In this document: in pieces, positions 1 through 11,006 of the stretch
Layout of the letters: the number at the start of each line of letters is the position of its first letter
How positions within the stretch are numbered: position 1 is the first letter of the stretch
Assembly: GCA_018398585.1 (NCBI GenBank)
Contig: JAGTTD010000013.1
Span: 33,903,631 to 33,967,630 of the forward strand
Direction: 5' to 3'
DNA length: 64,000 nucleotides
Source: Simmondsia chinensis
Lineage: Eukaryota > Streptophyta > Magnoliopsida > Caryophyllales > Simmondsiaceae
Program-made: the position numbers and the translations under genes
The notes under the pieces: generated by a model
The model's input: the letters and a program-made list of their open reading frames with translations, nothing else
Database searches by the model: none
What the model was told of the DNA's origin: nothing

Positions 1-378
1 AATTACTTAATAAAATAAAAAGGGGAAAATAAGCTCGATTCTCCCAACCCGAGAAAAGAGACTCAAAATAAAAAGAAGCAAAAAAAAAAAAAAAAAAGAT
101 TTAAAATCTGAAAAATGAACAAACCCTATAACCTTAGCCATCTCTCCTTTATATAAAGGAGATGTCAAAAAAGAAAGAAATCATATTTACTATAAACAAG
201 GAAAGAAATAAAGCTTGAAAGGAAGGAAATTAAGTCTGGCCGCCAAATCTCGGTTCTCAACCCAAATTCTTGCTGTCAATCTCCACTTGACCTACCCTCG
301 CGTTGAACGCTGCTTCCCGTCAAGCCATCCTTCTGCCCATCCAGCAAACCTAACGCCAATCCTTGGCGGGCTGCATCA
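1..378 (-). repeat. LTR of TGATG/CATCA gypsy family, cut by window edge
   Basis: The segment ends in GCTGCATCA at 370-378, the same terminus as the gypsy LTRs at 43075 and 47795. The part near 30-60 (a run about an A-rich tract followed by a 'cccgagaaaagag' block) resembles the same internal block of those LTRs. No polypurine-like sequence follows at 379, so it may be a solo LTR. The other end lies outside the window. Confidence 0.6.
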
Positions 379-1055
379 AAGGTCATGTCGAATCATCTCT
401 CTCAAACTCTTCTTTGGCTCCCTCTCCTCCCGTATATAGTATAGAGTTGTTCACATCTCTTGATAGGGGCAGTGGTTGGTCTCCACCTAACATACCCAAA
501 CCACAGTAAATATTGCTCCCTCAACTTGTCCTCGATTGGGGCCAATCACAATTTACTTTTTATAACGTCATTTCTGATCTTATCCTTCCTTATGTGGCCA
601 CACATCTACTGTTGCATCCTCTTGTCTGTTACCTTCAACTTTTTTGCGTATGATGTCGTTTGAGTGGCTAACACTTCGCCCCATATGACATAGCCATTCT
701 TACTACCGTCTTGTAGTATTTTCTCTTTAACTTTAGCGAGAGCTTTCTATCGCATAGTATCACACAGGCCAACCTTCATTTATGCCTGCTTACTTTAATC
801 CGGTAGTTAACATCCTCGTTAACTTTACCTTCCTGCCGCACCATGGACCCCAGTTAACTGTGTTACAAAAATAATATAGATTAACTAATATGGGTAATGT
901 TATTAACATGACAAAATTATTATTGTTAGAGCAAGATTGTAATTTTCAAGACTATTTTGTGACTCACATTATTTGTAAGCTATGTTATTACTCAGATAAT
1001 AACAATTTTTGATTCCCTTTATTAGGTTTCTAAAGTTACTGCTTTAATATGACAG
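379..1055. other. Intergenic, no gene recognised
   Basis: I see only short chance ORFs (215-439 and 460-663 on +) with no family resemblance. This is where the missing 5' part of ankyrin gene 1 should be, but no matching sequence is present. Confidence 0.5.
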
Positions 1056-1438
1056 GTATCCCGGATGCATCGCTGCAAGCATAAGCAAATCTAAGGAAAC
1101 AGCCTTGCACATAGCAGCCCTGGAAGGGCAAACTAGCTTTGTGAAGCAAATTTTGCCATGGATGACCAAGCAAGAGTTGGCCTCCCAAACCGTGGTGGGT
1201 AACACGGCTTTCTGCATGGCTGCTGTATCTGGTGTGGTTGAAATTGCAGAAGTGATGACAAGCAAAAATCCTAACTTGCCAAGTATCCGAGGTAGCAAAA
1301 GGATGACACCCCTTCATATGGCCGCCTTACTAGGCCACAGGGACATGGTACGACATCTTCTAGAATTCACCCCCAACATTCTCTCCGATGCTGACCTCAT
1401 CATGCTGCTGATTAGTATCCTCGAAACTGATTTATATG
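1056..1438 (+). CDS. Gene 1 exon 1 (ankyrin repeats)
   Basis: The exon follows an AG at 1054-1055 and ends before GT at 1439. It encodes YPGCIAAS followed by ETALHIAALEGQTSF and TPLHMAALLGHRDMV. It is open throughout, without stops. In gene 2 the same exon extends further 5' (KFGVPLYQAALRGD), a part missing here, so 1056 may be an artificial boundary created by rearrangement instead of a true acceptor. Confidence 0.8.
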
Positions 1439-4400
1439 GTAATGAATTTCAAGTATGCATATGTTAGTATTTATTTATGTACAAAGTTCCTTGGGGTGAA
1501 AATTGGCCGTGGTTATTTGTTAAAATAGCATATTTTTTCACACAATTCCCAAAATAATATATGAAAATTGAAACTTCCCTTTTGACAATTTTAAATTTTT
1601 TTTGCATTTTCTGACATATTTTAGTAAATTTTAATATTTTCTTTAAAGTTATTTACACCTAGGTCTTTATATTTTGCTCATTGTGTCAATTTGGTTCTTA
1701 AGTAAAATTTATGTCAAGTATAAAATTTTAATGGCCTAGTCAGGGGATGGTTTAATTGAGTCAATAGGTGGGTTTTTATCGAGTTACTTGCATCTAATAT
1801 GATTGTGTCATTAAAAGTTAGGTCACATATGTAATTTCAATTTGACCATTTGGCTAAACTAACACAAGGTAAATTATGAGACTAAATTAACACAATTAAA
1901 AATATAAGGACTAAATTATCATGTTGGGAAAAAATAAATGGATTTTTGGTGTAAATAACCATTTTTCTGTTTTATTTCACAATTTTATCTATTTTTCTGC
2001 ACTTATTGACCCATTTTTTATTTGCTATAGTTCTTTCTAATTTCCATATTTTGCGTAGTTTTGGAACCCTCCCTTTTTTTTTTCGCCTGATAATTAAACT
2101 TAAAATCCATACCAAGGATCGAGATCAAGAGATAAAAAAACAAGATAGCAAAACTTAAAGCAAAAAGATTCTTTTTACCTTTGTTAGTCACACCTGGGAG
2201 AGACTGACATTAAAACGGTAGGGCCTGTATTTGAACTGAGATGAACCCCAACTCGTCAAGCTCAAGGCTCGGTTCATTTTCATTGAGCTTGACTGGAGCT
2301 TGGCTCGTTATAGGCTTAGGCTCGGCTCGGCTAGGCTCGGTTGAACTAAACCTCACTTGTGAGTTTCGAACCAAACTTGCAACTTTTAGGCCTATTTAAA
2401 TTCGATCTATGCTTATTTGGGCTTGTTTAGACTCAGACTTGGCTTATTTAGGCTCAAATTTGGCTTGGTTTGTCATATTTAAACTAAATGATATTAGAAA
2501 AGGCTCATTTAGGCTCGCGAGCTTATAGGTTTGAGCATCAATAGGCTCTAGCCTTGCTTGATAAGTTAACTATTTATATCGGCCCGACTGGAGCTTGAAA
2601 AAGCCGAGTTTTCCGAGTGACACCCTTAAGAGGTGTAAGGTTGGGACCCAAGACAATTTTCCGATGTGTTATTTGTAAATTTGAATACTTTCAGATTATT
2701 GATTAATTGATTGTATGCAAATGACACAGATGTGGCTATGGAGATTATGAATAAGTACCCATGGTTAGCCGTGGCTCGAGGTGAAACAGGGGAGACGCCA
2801 CTGCATGTTCTAGCTAAGAAAACTACTGGAACCCAGTTCGGCATTTGGAAGTGGTTCTACAATACATGTTAGTTTAACATATTTTGAATCTCGTATTTCT
2901 AATTTGCTATTATTATTACTTTTTTTTGCGTATTATGTTTTTGATTTATGGTAATGAGTACAATTTTTCCCTATTTGGGGTCATCGATAAATGAAGATAG
3001 GTGAAAGTACTGGAATCAAAATGCATTTTTTGGGGCAATTGTAAATAATCCAAGGAAAATGACTAGTAGAGGAACGAATTCTTTTCATATCCGTAACAAT
3101 GCAAAAAGAAGGCCGACTCTAAGTTATCTCAATCAATTGTACCCCTTTTAACATCGGGTTGCCGGTGTTGAACCGGTGGGGAGGAGGGGGAATTGGGGTT
3201 AAGGTTAGGTGTTGCCATAGCAGTAAGTAAAAAAAAAAAAAAAGAAACTTAAATAAATGGAAGACAAACGAGAACTAGACATAAAGAAAATAGAGAGAAA
3301 GAGAGGAGTCTTTTAATGAGGCTCTGATACTATATAAAGGATGAATAAAGCTTGAATTAAATGAGTGTGATGCCGCATAGATAAGAAGAAATAGGGAACG
3401 GAAGGTTCAATGGCCGTTCTTTAATTTCTTATTACTAAAACAATTAGGAAGCAAAGGGGAAAATAATTAACCCTAATTCTCACACCTTGAAAATAGGGGA
3501 AAGCACATAAAAGAGAAATAAAATCTATGAAAAATTGAATGAATAAGCCATAATTTGCCTTAATCTTTAAATAGATGAGTTTTCTTAACTAGACTCAAAA
3601 TAATAAAATCTTTATCTAAAGATAGGGATGTTAATGGGGTGGGTAAAACCCGTTACCTGCGGGTATCCGCCCCGTTTGGGGCAGGTACGAGTATGTATGA
3701 GGCGGGTAATGGGTATGGCTAGGGTGCACATGTCAATACCTATCATGGGCATGGGGCGGATACGGGTACAGGCTTGTACCCACCCCGCTGCGCCCCCGTA
3801 CCGGCATGTACCTGCACCGCCCTGCCCTGTACCCGCATATATCCACCTCATAATCACATATTGGAGTTACATGTTGTGTTATTTTATATAAAATATTTCT
3901 TATTCAATTTATAAGTATGAATTCATGGTTATTATTAAAAGAAAAGAATTTATGGGTAATAAGTTGGACGTGGATAGGTAACAAGGTAGGTAAGGGCGGG
4001 TATGGGTGAACAGGGGCGGGTAATGGGTACTCGTGGGTAATGGAGCAGGTACGGGTATGGATACGGGTTTGTACTTGCCGGGGTGGGTATGGGTACCCAC
4101 TTCATTACCGTGACGAGTAATGGGGTGGGTACGGATATAGGATTTGGGTGGCGGGTACGGGTATGAAGGAGGCGGCCCCCGTACCCGCCCCGCCCTATTG
4201 GCATCCCTATCTAAAGATCAACAGTGGATATTAGCAATCTGTGTGTTCATCTAGTAATTCGTGTGATCATCCTAGAATAAAAGACTGAAAATACAAAGAC
4301 AAATTAACTAATCTAATTTAAGGTTTTTCAATTAGTGTAAAACTTTCACTCGTTCCACCATTTTCGCTTCTCTCTTTCCTCTATCGGCATCTCTCTTCCA

Positions 4401-6764
4401 TCTCGCTGAGTAACCCATCTCAGCAAGAACCCGATTCGCCAAATAACCCGTCAACGGCCCCATAACTTGCCAAGGCTAAGGTGGGCTGCATCATTCTCCC
4501 CAAGTTGGAGAGAATTCGTCCTTGAATTTGTCAACGAATTATTTGGGTTATTCTTGCTAAGTTATGTCCCCACAAGCAACAATGCAAACCTTATAAGGTT
4601 CGACTGAGCCATCTACCTTGTGTTTGACCTTCAATTTCAAGGTACTACCAACTACGTTCTTGAGATTGACGGATTGAAATCATTAGTATGACCCCTTGTC
4701 ACTATGGATCCTTGACCACCTATGAAAAATAAATGAGTTTGAGAATTGTGGAAAGGGTAGAGAATTAGGACAAAGTGATCATGAGAAACAATAGGCCAAG
4801 ATGCGCGTGGGTAGGAGGTTAATGATGAACACAACAATGACTGTAACATCTATCCAAAACTTACTAGGCATGTCGGCCTCATATATGTCAATGCTTTCAG
4901 TTCATGACACCATCTACTGTTACATATGTGGGCACAACATTATAGTGAATGCCTAAATTTGAACCCAAAAAAAAAAAAAACACTAATCTCTGTCACTTTG
5001 TATAATTTTGATTTTATAAGGGAATTGCAGTTTAACATAACTGTTAAAGCATTTGAAAACTTGAAATGCTTTTGATTTATAATACAAGGGACAAAGACAA
5101 GTAAAACGAGTGAAACCATCAATGGCACAGATATGGAAACAGAATCTGAGATAAAACAATTGGCAATCCCCAAATATCACTAAATATCGAAATAGGGTTT
5201 AAAGGTACAATGCTTACCTAGAAACAGAAGGTTCTTAAACGCGCCTAAACGACACCAATGATATGGTAGACTTAGAACTAGATGACAAACTACCACAATA
5301 GGTGCGAGAATAGTTGAGACTCTAAATGACCAAGATGTGCATGCTTATTGCCTTGCATAGGAAACAATGAGGCAACAAATAAAGCATGATACATTTGCTT
5401 AACACAAAGAAGGTTGTATTTTAGATGTGGAACATGAAATAAGTTCTTAAAGATGAGAGGTTGAGTAAGGGTCGGCATCACAACGGATCCAAGAGGGAGG
5501 GCTGTTGTTGTTGGCTATGATTTTTAAGTTACTAGAAGGCTTTAACAAAGGGGAATCCGTGGGTGGAATGGGCGATAGCATTTGCATTCCACCCAATGTG
5601 TTTTGCACGATGGAAGGGCTGGAACCTAGCTACACATGATTTCAATGGCAATTACTCGAGCCCCGATGAACTTTGGCTCTTCAGCCAGCCTGCCATTAGA
5701 AGAGAGTTCAAACATTAAAGCCTCCGAGCAACAAAGGCATAATAGAAGAGAGATTGAAGCTTATACGTGTAATCTCCTAGAGCATCTCCATATGTTTGGC
5801 AAATGACTTATTTAAATATTGTTTCTCTAATTTTTCCCATATAGAGCGTGTTGTTGGATAAGTGTAGACATCATTAAGGAAAGGACAATCCAATGTGGCT
5901 GTAATCCATCTCCGAATACATCAATCTATATCAACCCATGTAAAGAAGCTAGGGGTTGCATAGAGTCGACCATTAAGGCAAATAATGTGCTCAAGAGGAC
6001 ATGTAAGAAATCCTTCATTGAAGTTGTGAGATAATAGACTATGAGGAGAGAGAGCATATAATATGCCTCTATATAGTGCATCTTTTGTATGCCCCCACCA
6101 CTAATGTCCTATGTATAATTCATCGGATATAGTGAAATTATTATATTCCTCACGGACATTGACTTTGGTAAAACCATGTAAACTCTATATTTCTTATTCC
6201 CTTTCTTTCCAGTATGCTTGTTATACTGATTTAGGAATTTGGTATAGCTGATGTGATCCCAACATCACTCTCTTTGTATATTGGATGCAGTTGGAAGTTT
6301 CTGCGGATGCCAAATGGTGTGCTTAGAGTCACTGGAGTTGGTGCAACAAATATGGAAAGAAGTGGTGAACCAACCAGAAGAAAACGTAACAAACATATTA
6401 GCTAGCCCACGACCAATTCTATTTGAAGCCATAGAACAAGGCAATGTGGGGTTTCTAACAACGCTAATTGGAGAATACCCAGATCTAATATGGAAGATAG
6501 ACCATCAACGACGAAGCATATTCCATGTTGCAGTCAAGTATCGTCAAAATACAATATTTAGGCTAATACATGAGATTAAGGGAATCAAAGATTTGTTGAC
6601 ATGTTACAAGGATGATAATGAGAACACCATTCTTCACTTGGCCGCCTTGCTTCCCACTCTTGATCGGCTTAACATCTTCTCTGGTGCTGCCTTTCAAATG
6701 CAGAGTGAGCTTTATTGGTTTGAGGTCATTCTTCTTCTTTTTAAGCACTCCTTTATAGACATAT

Positions 6765-6802
<38 letters not shown>

Positions 6803-9800
6803 ACGTTCTTATGAGAGTATGAGAGGGGCAAATCCTGACCCTTCATTATAATAGGCGGCCAAGATTTGTTAGACAATAAAAAAAAAATAATTTAAGACTA
6901 AGATTTGTTGAGTGTTGAAAAAAAAAAATTCCCCTCTCTTACCCCTTCTTTCTTTCTGCCCATGAAGGGATATGGGCCGTAAATAGTTATTTTTTTAATG
7001 TTCAACAAATCTTGGCTCCATTACAATGGAGGGTTAGGATTCACCTCTGTCACCCTCTCAAAAAAAGCCCCCTATATATATGTTTGACACAATTCTTATG
7101 AGAGGGTGAGAGTGTGAGAGGGGCAAACCTTGGCCGTCTTTTGTAATGGATGGCCAAGATTGCCCCCTTTTTTTATGAGATAAATTTTTTTTTCTCCACC
7201 CTCTCTCCGCCAACTCTTCCTTTTTCTCTCTCTCACCCCAACCACTTGCCCTCGCTGTCCCTGCCGACCGCTGTCGCCCTCCGCTGACCCCGCCGCCACC
7301 CTTGCTCATCACCGCCATTCCTTTTCCTCTATCTATCAATACTCCTCTAACCCTCCCCTCCCGCCCCATGAACCCGAGCACTCACTGCCGCCACCCCCCC
7401 CCCCCCCTTCTTTCTATCTTCCAATCCCCGAGATTAGAAGATAGAGAAAAGGACGAGTAGTGGATGGCAGCAGTGGCGGTAGTTGTCGAGGGTGAATGGG
7501 TGCGCGGCGGGGGGGGGGGGGGGGGGGGGGGAGGTGTTGGAAGAGAGAGGAAAAGCAGGGGTGGCAAGGAAGGCAGACTGTAGGTGGCTGTGGCAGGTGG
7601 CTGGGTAGAGAGAGAGAAAGTAAGGGTTCAGGGTTGGGGGGAGGGAAGGGGTTGGAAAATATTTATTTTATTTTTTGATCCTATAAAAAAAAGAGTCAAT
7701 CTTGGCCATTAATTGTAACGTATGGCTAAGATCTGTCCCTCTCACTCTCTTACTTTCTCATAAGAATTGTGCCTACATTTTGAACACTTATCCGTATAGG
7801 ATGTTTATATATAGTTGCCAATTATACAGTAAAATACACATTTTCTTCATGTTGTTCAAATAACATACATATTACAATGCATATTCATTTTTTTCTATTT
7901 AAAAATAAATTATTATTGTATATAAAAAATACTTATACGTAAATTAAATATCCATATTTTTTTTGGTTAAATTTGCCACTTCTCAAATCATTTTATGTGT
8001 TATGCTTCGGCTATAATTAGTGTAACAAACATTATCATTTACTTTTATAAGTCACTGAACTTTTAATTGGAATTTTCGTGTCTGTAGCCGAATAATACAT
8101 ATATATATTAAATTTCGTTTAATTTTAGTACTATATTTTACTAACAAGGATCTTAACAACCTTGAATTTTAGCATTGTATAACAAAAATTACTGGTTATT
8201 AAGTGGTCTGTCTATTATTCATAATTCAAGCCTAATGAGTATTTGCATTAAACCAATATATTACAGAAATGTAATACTCTTATGCTTTCTCCTATCATTT
8301 AAGCTTTTGAGATAGTTATTTTCTCGGTAATATATGTGAGTTTCTTGGATTGTACTAGTTAAACACTTGTTTGATATAGTTTTCTATTCACAAATTTTTT
8401 TGTGAAACTAAAAACAAAGTTTTGGAAATAATTTTTTGGATTTTTGGATTTCTATTTCTAATTTTTGCTCAAGCTAAAAAAACCAGATAAAACAAATAAA
8501 GAAAAGGTCGTAATGAAAAACTAGATTTTAGTTTTTAAACGAACAAAAAAACATTCAGGATTTGCATTGCATTTGTTCTTGTCAGGAGTAACTATAAAGC
8601 AGATAAAATTCAAGACTCATTTTGTTAGATCCTCTGTCAAAACTTATTACCCTCTTTTTTTCTTTTTTCAAATTTTAATCCTGATTAGGAAAATATAACC
8701 TCTTTATCCATATAAAAAATAAACATATATTATGCATATAGAATAATTCCCTTTTGCACTTTGTATGTATCTTTTGGGTCTCTTGACATTTGTATCACTT
8801 TCTTTAATCTCGCCACATATCGAGAAAAATGTATGTAGAATAATTTGACCAAAAGAACATTGGATTAAAATTAAGGCTCTATGTGCTCAACATTGGTGCA
8901 CAAAGATTATTGAATCCAAGATGGTGTTGTTAAGAGCATAATTTGTCTTTATAATTCAAAGATATATTTTATGTATTAGATACTCAAATTTAGATATATT
9001 TTATGTTTACATGTATTCTAATATCTGTCTTAGTACACATGTTAGAAAAATATTCACCGAAGAACATATATGTTGTGATACATGCAAAAATGGCGATGAT
9101 GTGACATATTATAAGTGGTCGAAGTATAGTGAATTGTAACCAAAATAACTGTATATTTTACCGTAACCTATAGGTAGTGAAAAGTATGGTACAACCTCAA
9201 TATGCAAAAATGAAGAACAGAGATGGTAAAACCCCAAGAGCTTTATTCATCAAAGAGCACCAAGAATTGAGGAAAGATGGAGAGAAGTGGATGAGGAATA
9301 CTGCTACCTCATGCATGCTGGTGGCCACCCTCATCGCCATCATTGTTTTTGTCGCTATATTCACTATTCCTAGCGGCAATAATGGTGGCAATATTGATGC
9401 TCGTTATAACTTTGAAAAAAAGTTTGTGATTGCAGATGCAGTGTCAATGTTGTCATCCACGGCATCTATATTGATGTTCTTGGCCATACTAACTTCCAGG
9501 TACGCTAAGCAGGGTTGGCCTTGATGAAAATTAAATACTTCTTTTATATTGGTAGTTAGATTATAAATTTCTAAAGAGGGATAACGAATAGGAGTAAGCC
9601 GTTGGTGAATTTTGAATTAGGATAAGAAGACAAGGATTTTAACCATCATCCTAATCCAAGTAATATGACAAAAAAACAATACAAGAAGTTCGATAGAATG
9701 AAAGATGTGTCATAGTAGAGTTCCAAATTTTTGTTACTAACTTTTAGGAGAAAGGATATAGTTAAAAAAAAAAAAATCAATAGCAAAAATTAAATTTATA

Positions 9801-10938
9801 ATGTACTATTTATGTGAATTGGTCAATTGTGCCTGCACCCATAGAGCTTTGGAGATTTTCCACTATTCGTCGAGGAAGAGTACAAACGAATGAATTATAG
9901 TACTAACAACTTTCGTGAGTACCCTTTTGTGTACATGTAGATAACTCACACACGAGCTTAACTTGGTCTAGTGGTGATGATCATAGAGGACCAAAAACGC
10001 CTCCAAGGATTGAGTCCCACTAGTAGTAAAATACCATTATATCTGAAATTTGTTTCTTTCTATATTCAATTCATACACATATAAATAACTAAGAATAAAA
10101 ATATCCACAAAAAAGCTCACACACAAAATTTAATATGTCAAAACAATAAAGCATTTTATATGGAAAAAAAATCATTTTCTCTTGCAAAATTGGGGGCAAA
10201 CTCGCACTAATTAAGACTGTTAGAGTATAAAACTATCCCTAGGCCTTCACCCATTAGCTTAAGCTTTTGAGGGAGTTGGTTTCTTGACATGGTATCAGAG
10301 CCTTGTTGACCAAGAGGTCACGAGCTTGAATCTCAGCAGCTCCCACCTTCAATATAAAACATATTAAGCATAAATTATGAGGTGGGCCTGTGCACTATTT
10401 ACACTTCAAGCCCAATTGACATTCGCGTTAGAGGGCATGTTAGAGTATAAAACTATCCCTGGGCCTTGACCCATCAGTTTAAGCTTTTGGGAAAGATGGT
10501 TTCTTGACAAAGACTATTAAAAAAGTTACTTACCCAAAAAAAAAAATTATTAAGAAAGTTAATTGATGTTAATGGCTATGCATTATGACATGAAGGTATG
10601 CGGAGGAGGACTTTCTGAGGTCGTTACCCCTAAAACTGATGGTGGGGTTGACATTGTTGTTTATCTCCATAGTCTCCATGATGGTGGCATTCATTGTAGC
10701 CTTCAACATCAACCTCAAGCACAACTTGGCTTCAATTAGTATTGCTGGCTCAGCTTTTGTGGCAGCAACTCTCTTCGCTTTCCAACAATTGCCACTTCTA
10801 GTTGATGTGTATAAGTTGACCATCAGTTGTTGTCTTCTTTTTAGGCCTCGTCTATGTTGCCTTTTCACTAATAATGGATTGCACCGCCCCATTGTTGCGG
10901 ACTTCAACAACTCCAATGCCTGTGATATTTGTGTTTGA
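1056..10938 (+). CDS. Ankyrin-repeat/PGG-domain membrane protein gene 1 (ITN1/ACD6-like), 5'-truncated
   Basis: Five exons can be placed: 1056-1438, 2730-2867, 6291-6724, 9174-9499, 10596-10938. They join in phase (TAT G/AT GTG; T/TT GGA; GAG/GTA; TCC AG/G TAT) and give about 541 codons ending at TGA 10936-10938. The order is ankyrin repeats (ETALHIAALEGQ, TPLHMAALLGHRDMV, GETPLHVLAKK, RSIFHVAVKYRQ, NTILHLAALL), then a PGG-type region with four hydrophobic segments. In the family the ankyrin part is cytosolic and the PGG part anchors the protein in a membrane; members such as ITN1 and ACD6 act in salt-stress and defence signalling. The usual first coding segment is absent upstream of 1056, and no ATG start is visible. 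The introns are full of transposon debris. The gene may be an expressed fragment or a decaying copy. Family assignment is firm; specific function is not. Confidence 0.85.
1439..2729 (+). other. Gene 1 intron 1
   Basis: AT-rich sequence between a GT donor (1439) and an AG acceptor (2728-2729). It contains the AGGCTCG-rich repeat listed separately at 2220-2640. I see no other coding or RNA feature. Confidence 0.6.
2220..2640. repeat. Degenerate AGGCTCG-rich dispersed repeat
   Basis: Many variants of 'aggctcg/agcttg' are spaced irregularly. Similar material occurs at 13430-13920, 29390-29700 and 57840-58140, so this is a dispersed repeat family, probably a decayed DNA transposon. Clear terminal repeats were not found here. 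Confidence 0.45.
2730..2867 (+). CDS. Gene 1 exon 2 (ankyrin repeat)
   Basis: A 138-nt exon after CAG, ending before GTTAGT. It encodes DVAMEIMNKYPWLAVAR and GETPLHVLAKK. Its length equals the matching exon of gene 2 (28279-28416). The phase fits both neighbours. Confidence 0.8.
3368..4493 (-). repeat. Gypsy-family LTR interrupted by a hAT-like element
   Basis: It starts with TGATGCCGC and ends with GCTGCATCA, the paired termini of the gypsy LTRs at 42557 and 47282. Without the 3623-4209 insertion it would be about 530 bp, the same size. At 4494-4546 the sequence resembles the polypurine-side internal region of the gypsy element (ttggagagaattcg). At 3324-3337 'gctctgatacta' resembles its primer-binding site, though about 30 bp off the expected place. 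The LTR therefore seems flanked by internal sequence on both sides. Confidence 0.7.
3623..4209. mobile_element. hAT-like non-autonomous element with 8-bp target duplication
   Basis: Terminal inverted repeats begin TAGGGATG and continue as (T/C)(T/C)AATGGGG(T/C)GGG-like sequence. The element is flanked on both sides by a perfect TCTAAAGA (3615-3622 and 4210-4217). The 587-bp GC-rich interior has repeated 'gggtacgggta' motifs and no transposase. An 8-bp duplication and TAGGGATG ends are typical of plant hAT elements. It sits inside an older gypsy LTR, so it is the younger insertion. Confidence 0.85.
4550..6010 (-). pseudogene. Degenerate Ty1-copia gag-pol remnant
   Basis: On the minus strand a gag-like patch lies near 5790-5850 (IWEKLEKQYLNKSFAKH). 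The gag-pre-integrase motif KNLFHVPHLKYNLL lies at about 5290-5481. A short reverse-transcriptase start (KVKHKVDGSVEPYK) lies at about 4560-4650. Everything between is rearranged or unreadable, with many stops. The integrase core and most of the reverse transcriptase are absent. It lies in gene 1 intron 2, antisense to the gene. Confidence 0.65.
6291..6724 (+). CDS. Gene 1 exon 3 (ankyrin repeats)
   Basis: A 434-nt exon after GATGCAG and before GTCATT. It encodes LESLELVQQIWKEVV, then ILFEAIEQGNVGFLTTLI, RSIFHVAVKYRQNTIF and NTILHLAALLPTLDRL. In gene 2 the same stretch is two exons (125 + 309 nt) separated by an intron; see findings. Confidence 0.85.
6769..6798. repeat. (AT)n microsatellite
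   Basis: A short pure AT run just inside gene 1 intron 3, next to the inverted-repeat element that starts near 6805. Confidence 0.9.
6805..7067. mobile_element. Small inverted-repeat element (MITE), relative of 7086-7773
   Basis: Left end 'gttcttatgagagtatgag' and the reverse complement of the right end (ttgagagggtgac...) are related. Both arms carry the 'ggccaagatttgtt' block: plus at about 6858, inverted at about 7005. The termini resemble those of the larger neighbour. No coding capacity and no clear target duplication. Confidence 0.6.
7086..7773. mobile_element. Foldback-type inverted-repeat element with C14 and G23 tracts
   Basis: The ends G(A/G)CACAATTCTTATGAGA are inverted copies, and the similarity continues inwards through 'gtgagagggg' and 'ggccaagat'. 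The centre is a palindrome at 7414-7446 (tctatcttccaatc / gattagaagataga). The arms are C-rich on the left and G-rich on the right, including C14 at 7394-7407 and G23 at 7509-7531. Predicted ORFs here are low-complexity shadows. I could not see a matching target duplication. Confidence 0.7.
7774..8205. other. Gene 1 intron 3, AT-rich, nothing recognised
   Basis: No coding, RNA or repeat structure that I can identify. Confidence 0.5.
8206..8330 (+). repeat. Decayed TRIM fragment
   Basis: The block 'ataattcaagcctaatgag ... atcatttaagcttttgagatag' follows, with many changes, the second half of the intact TRIM at 10218-10509 (acttcaagcccaattgac ... atcagtttaagcttttggg). The first LTR and the primer site are not recognisable. 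Confidence 0.45.
8331..9173. other. Gene 1 intron 3, remaining AT-rich part
   Basis: 8360-8560 is A/T homopolymer-rich and resembles 11040-11270, so it may be a dispersed MITE-like repeat. I see no gene. Confidence 0.4.
9174..9499 (+). CDS. Gene 1 exon 4 (PGG domain, first half)
   Basis: Starts after a TAG acceptor with GTA GTG AAA and ends at TCC AG before GTACGC. It encodes KTPRALFIKEHQELRKDGEK and WMRNTATSCMLVATLIA, the diagnostic start of the plant PGG domain, with two hydrophobic segments (around TATSCMLVATLIAIIVFVAIF and around ADAVSMLSSTASILMFLAIL). The name-giving Pro-Gly-Gly is Pro-Ser-Gly here; gene 2 keeps PGG. Confidence 0.88.
9953..10080 (+). mobile_element. Possible tRNA-derived SINE fragment
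   Basis: A box-A-like 'ggtctagtggt' (about 9963) is followed some 45 bp later by a box-B-like 'ggattgagtccc', the spacing of an internal RNA polymerase III promoter. No clear 3' tail or target duplication. Confidence 0.4.
10218..10509 (+). mobile_element. Complete TRIM retrotransposon, target duplication AAGAC
   Basis: Two 72-bp LTRs (10218-10289 and 10438-10509) begin TGTTAGAGTATAAAACTATC and end CTTGACA. The primer-binding site TGGTATCAGAGCC at 10290-10302 matches initiator tRNA-Met, and a purine tract AGAGGGCA lies just before the second LTR. The 148-bp interior has no coding capacity. Both flanks carry AAGAC (10213-10217 and 10510-10514). It sits in the last intron of gene 1 in the sense orientation. 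A related copy at 24568-24858 lies in the matching intron of gene 2. Confidence 0.93.
10596..10938 (+). CDS. Gene 1 exon 5 (PGG domain, second half, stop)
   Basis: After the AG acceptor the exon reads YAEEDFLRSLPLKLMVGLTL, then two hydrophobic segments (LLFISIVSMMVAFIVAF and AGSAFVAATLFAFQQLPLL). It ends with a cysteine-rich tail and TGA at 10936-10938. The tail is longer than that of gene 2, which stops after about 90 codons of this exon. Confidence 0.85.
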
Positions 10939-10954
10939 TGAAGATATGTTATGG

Positions 10955-11006
10955 AATAAATGTTATGGAATAAATGTAAATGCTAGTATTATCTTCTACT
11001 AATAAA
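10955..11006 (+). promoter_or_regulatory. Candidate polyadenylation signals of gene 1
   Basis: Three AATAAA hexamers lie at 10955, 10969 and 11001, 17 to 65 bp after the stop codon, followed by an A-rich run near 11021. Confidence 0.5.

Larger units (their letters stand above)
2868..6290 (+). other. Gene 1 intron 2, filled with transposon remnants
   Basis: A 3.4-kb intron holding an old gypsy LTR (3368-4493) with a hAT-like insertion, then remains of a copia element (about 4550-6010). The stretch 2868-3323 and the last 280 bases show nothing recognisable. Confidence 0.6.

Noticed and set aside
215..663. Short ORFs as the missing first exon of gene 1
   Set aside because: No resemblance to the gene 2 5' exon (KFGVPLYQAALRGD region) and no ankyrin pattern.
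7058..7678. Overlapping Gly/Pro/Ser-rich ORFs on both strands
   Set aside because: They lie entirely within the foldback element and reflect its C and G tracts.
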